Positions 57,777 through 59,174 of a stretch of 59,174 bases of DNA are shown one piece after another. Made by a program: the position numbers and the translations under genes. The notes below the pieces were generated by a model. The model had not been told where the DNA came from. It ran no database searches and saw only the letters and a list, made by a program, of their open reading frames with translations. The stretch is from Leifsonia sp. ku-ls (GTDB taxonomy: Bacteria > Actinomycetota > Actinomycetes > Actinomycetales > Microbacteriaceae): positions 1 through 59,174 of the forward strand of contig QKXI01000018.1 of NCBI GenBank assembly GCA_003367665.1, written 5' to 3'. The first letter of the stretch is position 1, and the number at the start of each line of letters is the position of its first letter.

Positions 57777-59174
57777 ATGTCCGCTCCCCTCGCCGTCGCC
57801 CGGCGCATCCCGGTCTGGCTCGCGATCGTCGCCGCCTCGCTGCCGATGTTCATGGCGACGCTCGACAACCTCGTCGTGACCAGCGCCCTGCCGGTCATCG
57901 CCCGCGACCTCGGCGCCTCCATCGAGGAGCTGCAGTGGGTCGTCAACGCGTACACGCTCACCTTCGCGACCCTCATGCTCATGGCAGTGGGCCTGGGCGA
58001 CCGGCTCGGCCGGCGCTCGGTCTTCCTCGCCGGCATCGCCGTGTTCACGCTCGCCAGCGCCGCGGCCGCCCTCTCGACGGAGCCCTGGCAGCTCATCGCC
58101 GCGCGCGCCGTGCAGGGCGCGGGCGCCGCCGCGCTGCTGCCCCTCTCGCTGACCCTCCTCGCCGGCAGCGTCAGCGAACGGCTGCGGCCGGCCGCGATCG
58201 GCATCTGGGGCGGCATCTCCGGCCTCGGCGTCGCGCTCGGCCCGCTCATCGGCGGAGCGGTGGTCGAGGGATGGAACTGGCAGGCGATCTTCTGGCTCAA
58301 CGTCCCGCTCGGCGTCATCGCCGTCCCGCTCGTCCTCCTGGCTCTCCCCAACAGCTTCGGCGAGCGCGTCCGCGCCGACATCGTCGGCCTGCTGCTCGCC
58401 GCACCCGGTGTGCTCGGCGTGGTGTGGGGCATCGTCCGCGGCAACGACGCGGGCTGGGACAGCGCAGAAGTGCTGATCCCGCTGATCGCGGGCGCCGTGC
58501 TGCTGGTGGCCTTCGTGTTCTGGGAGGGACGTGCCACGGCTCCGCTGCTGCCGCTGCGCCTCTTCCGCGACCGCAGCTTCACCGTCGCCAACCTGGTCGG
58601 CGTCACGTTCAGCTTCGGGATCTTCGGGGCGATCTTCATCCTCATCCAGTTCCTGCAGGTGGTGCAGGGTCACACGCCGCTCGAGGCCGGCGTGATGACG
58701 ATGCCGTGGACACTCGCACCGATGGTCGTGGCGCCGCTCACCGGCCTGTTCTCCGCCCGCACCGGGACGCGGCTGCCGGTGGTGGTCGGGCTCGTTCTGC
58801 TCGCGGTGTCCATGGGCTGGATCGCGGCGACGCTCTCCGCGACGCTGCCCTACTCGGAGATGTGGCCGCCCTTCCTTCTGGCCGGCATCGGCATGGGCCT
58901 CGTCTTCGCCCCGAGCTCGACCGCGGTGCTCGCCAACGTGCGTCCCGCCGACCACGCCAAGGCGTCCGGAACGAACTCCACGCTGCGGGAGGTCGGGGTC
59001 GCGCTCGGCGTCGCGGTGCTGACCGCCGTCTTCACCGGAGCGGGCGGAACGCTGACGCCGACGGGCTACGTCGACGCGGCCATCCCCGCCGTCTGGGTCG
59101 GCGCCGGCGTGCTCGCGGCCGCCGCGGTCATCGCGCTGGCGCTGCCGAGCCGCCGCGCCGCCGCCGCGGCCGCG
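57777..59174 (+). CDS. MFS multidrug exporter, DHA2 (14-TM) family, 3' end beyond window
   Basis: The 466 visible codons encode a drug/proton antiporter. Motif A is LGDRLGRRSVF near residue 78, and the region PMFMATLDNLVVTSALPVI near the N terminus is motif D1 of DHA2 exporters; ARAVQGAGAAALLPLSLTLL is also standard, and 13-14 membrane segments can be counted. The frame is open to the last base, so the C terminus is missing, though it ends near a typical length. ATG has GGAGG upstream. It is divergent from the TetR gene with two operators between. Confidence 0.92.
   Translation, partial: MSAPLAVARRIPVWLAIVAASLPMFMATLDNLVVTSALPVIARDLGASIEELQWVVNAYTLTFATLMLMAVGLGDRLGRRSVFLAGIAVFTLASAAAALSTEPWQLIAARAVQGAGAAALLPLSLTLLAGSVSERLRPAAIGIWGGISGLGVALGPLIGGAVVEGWNWQAIFWLNVPLGVIAVPLVLLALPNSFGERVRADIVGLLLAAPGVLGVVWGIVRGNDAGWDSAEVLIPLIAGAVLLVAFVFWEGRATAPLLPLRLFRDRSFTVANLVGVTFSFGIFGAIFILIQFLQVVQGHTPLEAGVMTMPWTLAPMVVAPLTGLFSARTGTRLPVVVGLVLLAVSMGWIAATLSATLPYSEMWPPFLLAGIGMGLVFAPSSTAVLANVRPADHAKASGTNSTLREVGVALGVAVLTAVFTGAGGTLTPTGYVDAAIPAVWVGAGVLAAAAVIALALPSRRAAAAAA

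Overview
The window is a roughly 70% GC stretch of an actinobacterial chromosome. Gene content (DUF5997, DUF6510 and DUF6804 families, the pit/small-membrane-protein pair, a fused MoaC-MogA, many leaderless start sites of the form TANNNT, 6-7 nt, ATG/GTG) suggests Microbacteriaceae, probably Leifsonia or a close relative; this placement is inferred from gene families and composition, not from an rRNA. I annotate 64 protein genes, two gene relics and a set of regulatory sites and repeats. I see no tRNA, rRNA, CRISPR array, insertion sequence or prophage.

Layout. 1-5.3 kb: a truncated secreted protein, two small hypotheticals, aspartase, an aldehyde dehydrogenase, TrmB and a small membrane protein. 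5.4-8.2 kb: divergent purine and uracil/xanthine permeases. 8.3-13.1 kb: a tandem pair of large secreted HExxH/MucBP proteins; relics of both flanking genes between them show a tandem duplication. 13.1-17.3 kb: phosphate transporter with a small partner, and a Ski2-like helicase. 17.4-29.8 kb: a molybdenum island with two sulfite-oxidase-family enzymes, MoeB-rhodanese, MoeA, MoaC-MogA, MoaE, a Mop-domain regulator, ModABC, MoaD, MoaA, an FAD reductase and a zinc-ribbon protein, interrupted only by a two-gene AhpD-like pair. MobA is not in the window, which fits enzymes that use undinucleotided Moco.

29.8-43.4 kb: an array of 13-bp palindromes at 20-bp steps, an amino-acid permease, an atypical SDR, a peroxiredoxin, several DUF proteins, an FMN-dependent hydroxyacid oxidase, a quinone-reductase-like enzyme, PfkA, a CYTH protein and a SNF2 helicase. 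43.4-46.8 kb: an RbsD-like protein divergent from a CsoR/RcnR-type metal sensor that leads a macro-domain and M20-peptidase operon, then a GDSL hydrolase. 47.5-53 kb: a deoxyribose-phosphate operon (SorC-type regulator, DeoC, aldehyde dehydrogenase, half-length dehydrogenase) divergent from a ROK protein across a perfect 8-bp-arm operator. 53-59 kb: MFS exporter, RibF, two membrane proteins, TruB and a TetR/MFS-drug-exporter pair with two mirror-image operators, the exporter cut by the window edge.

The items most worth following are the duplicated metalloprotease locus with its relics, the palindrome array at 29.77-29.91 kb, and a family of three intergenic hairpins (4.24, 46.2 and 53.0 kb) that share the loop motif GGCGTGTCG.
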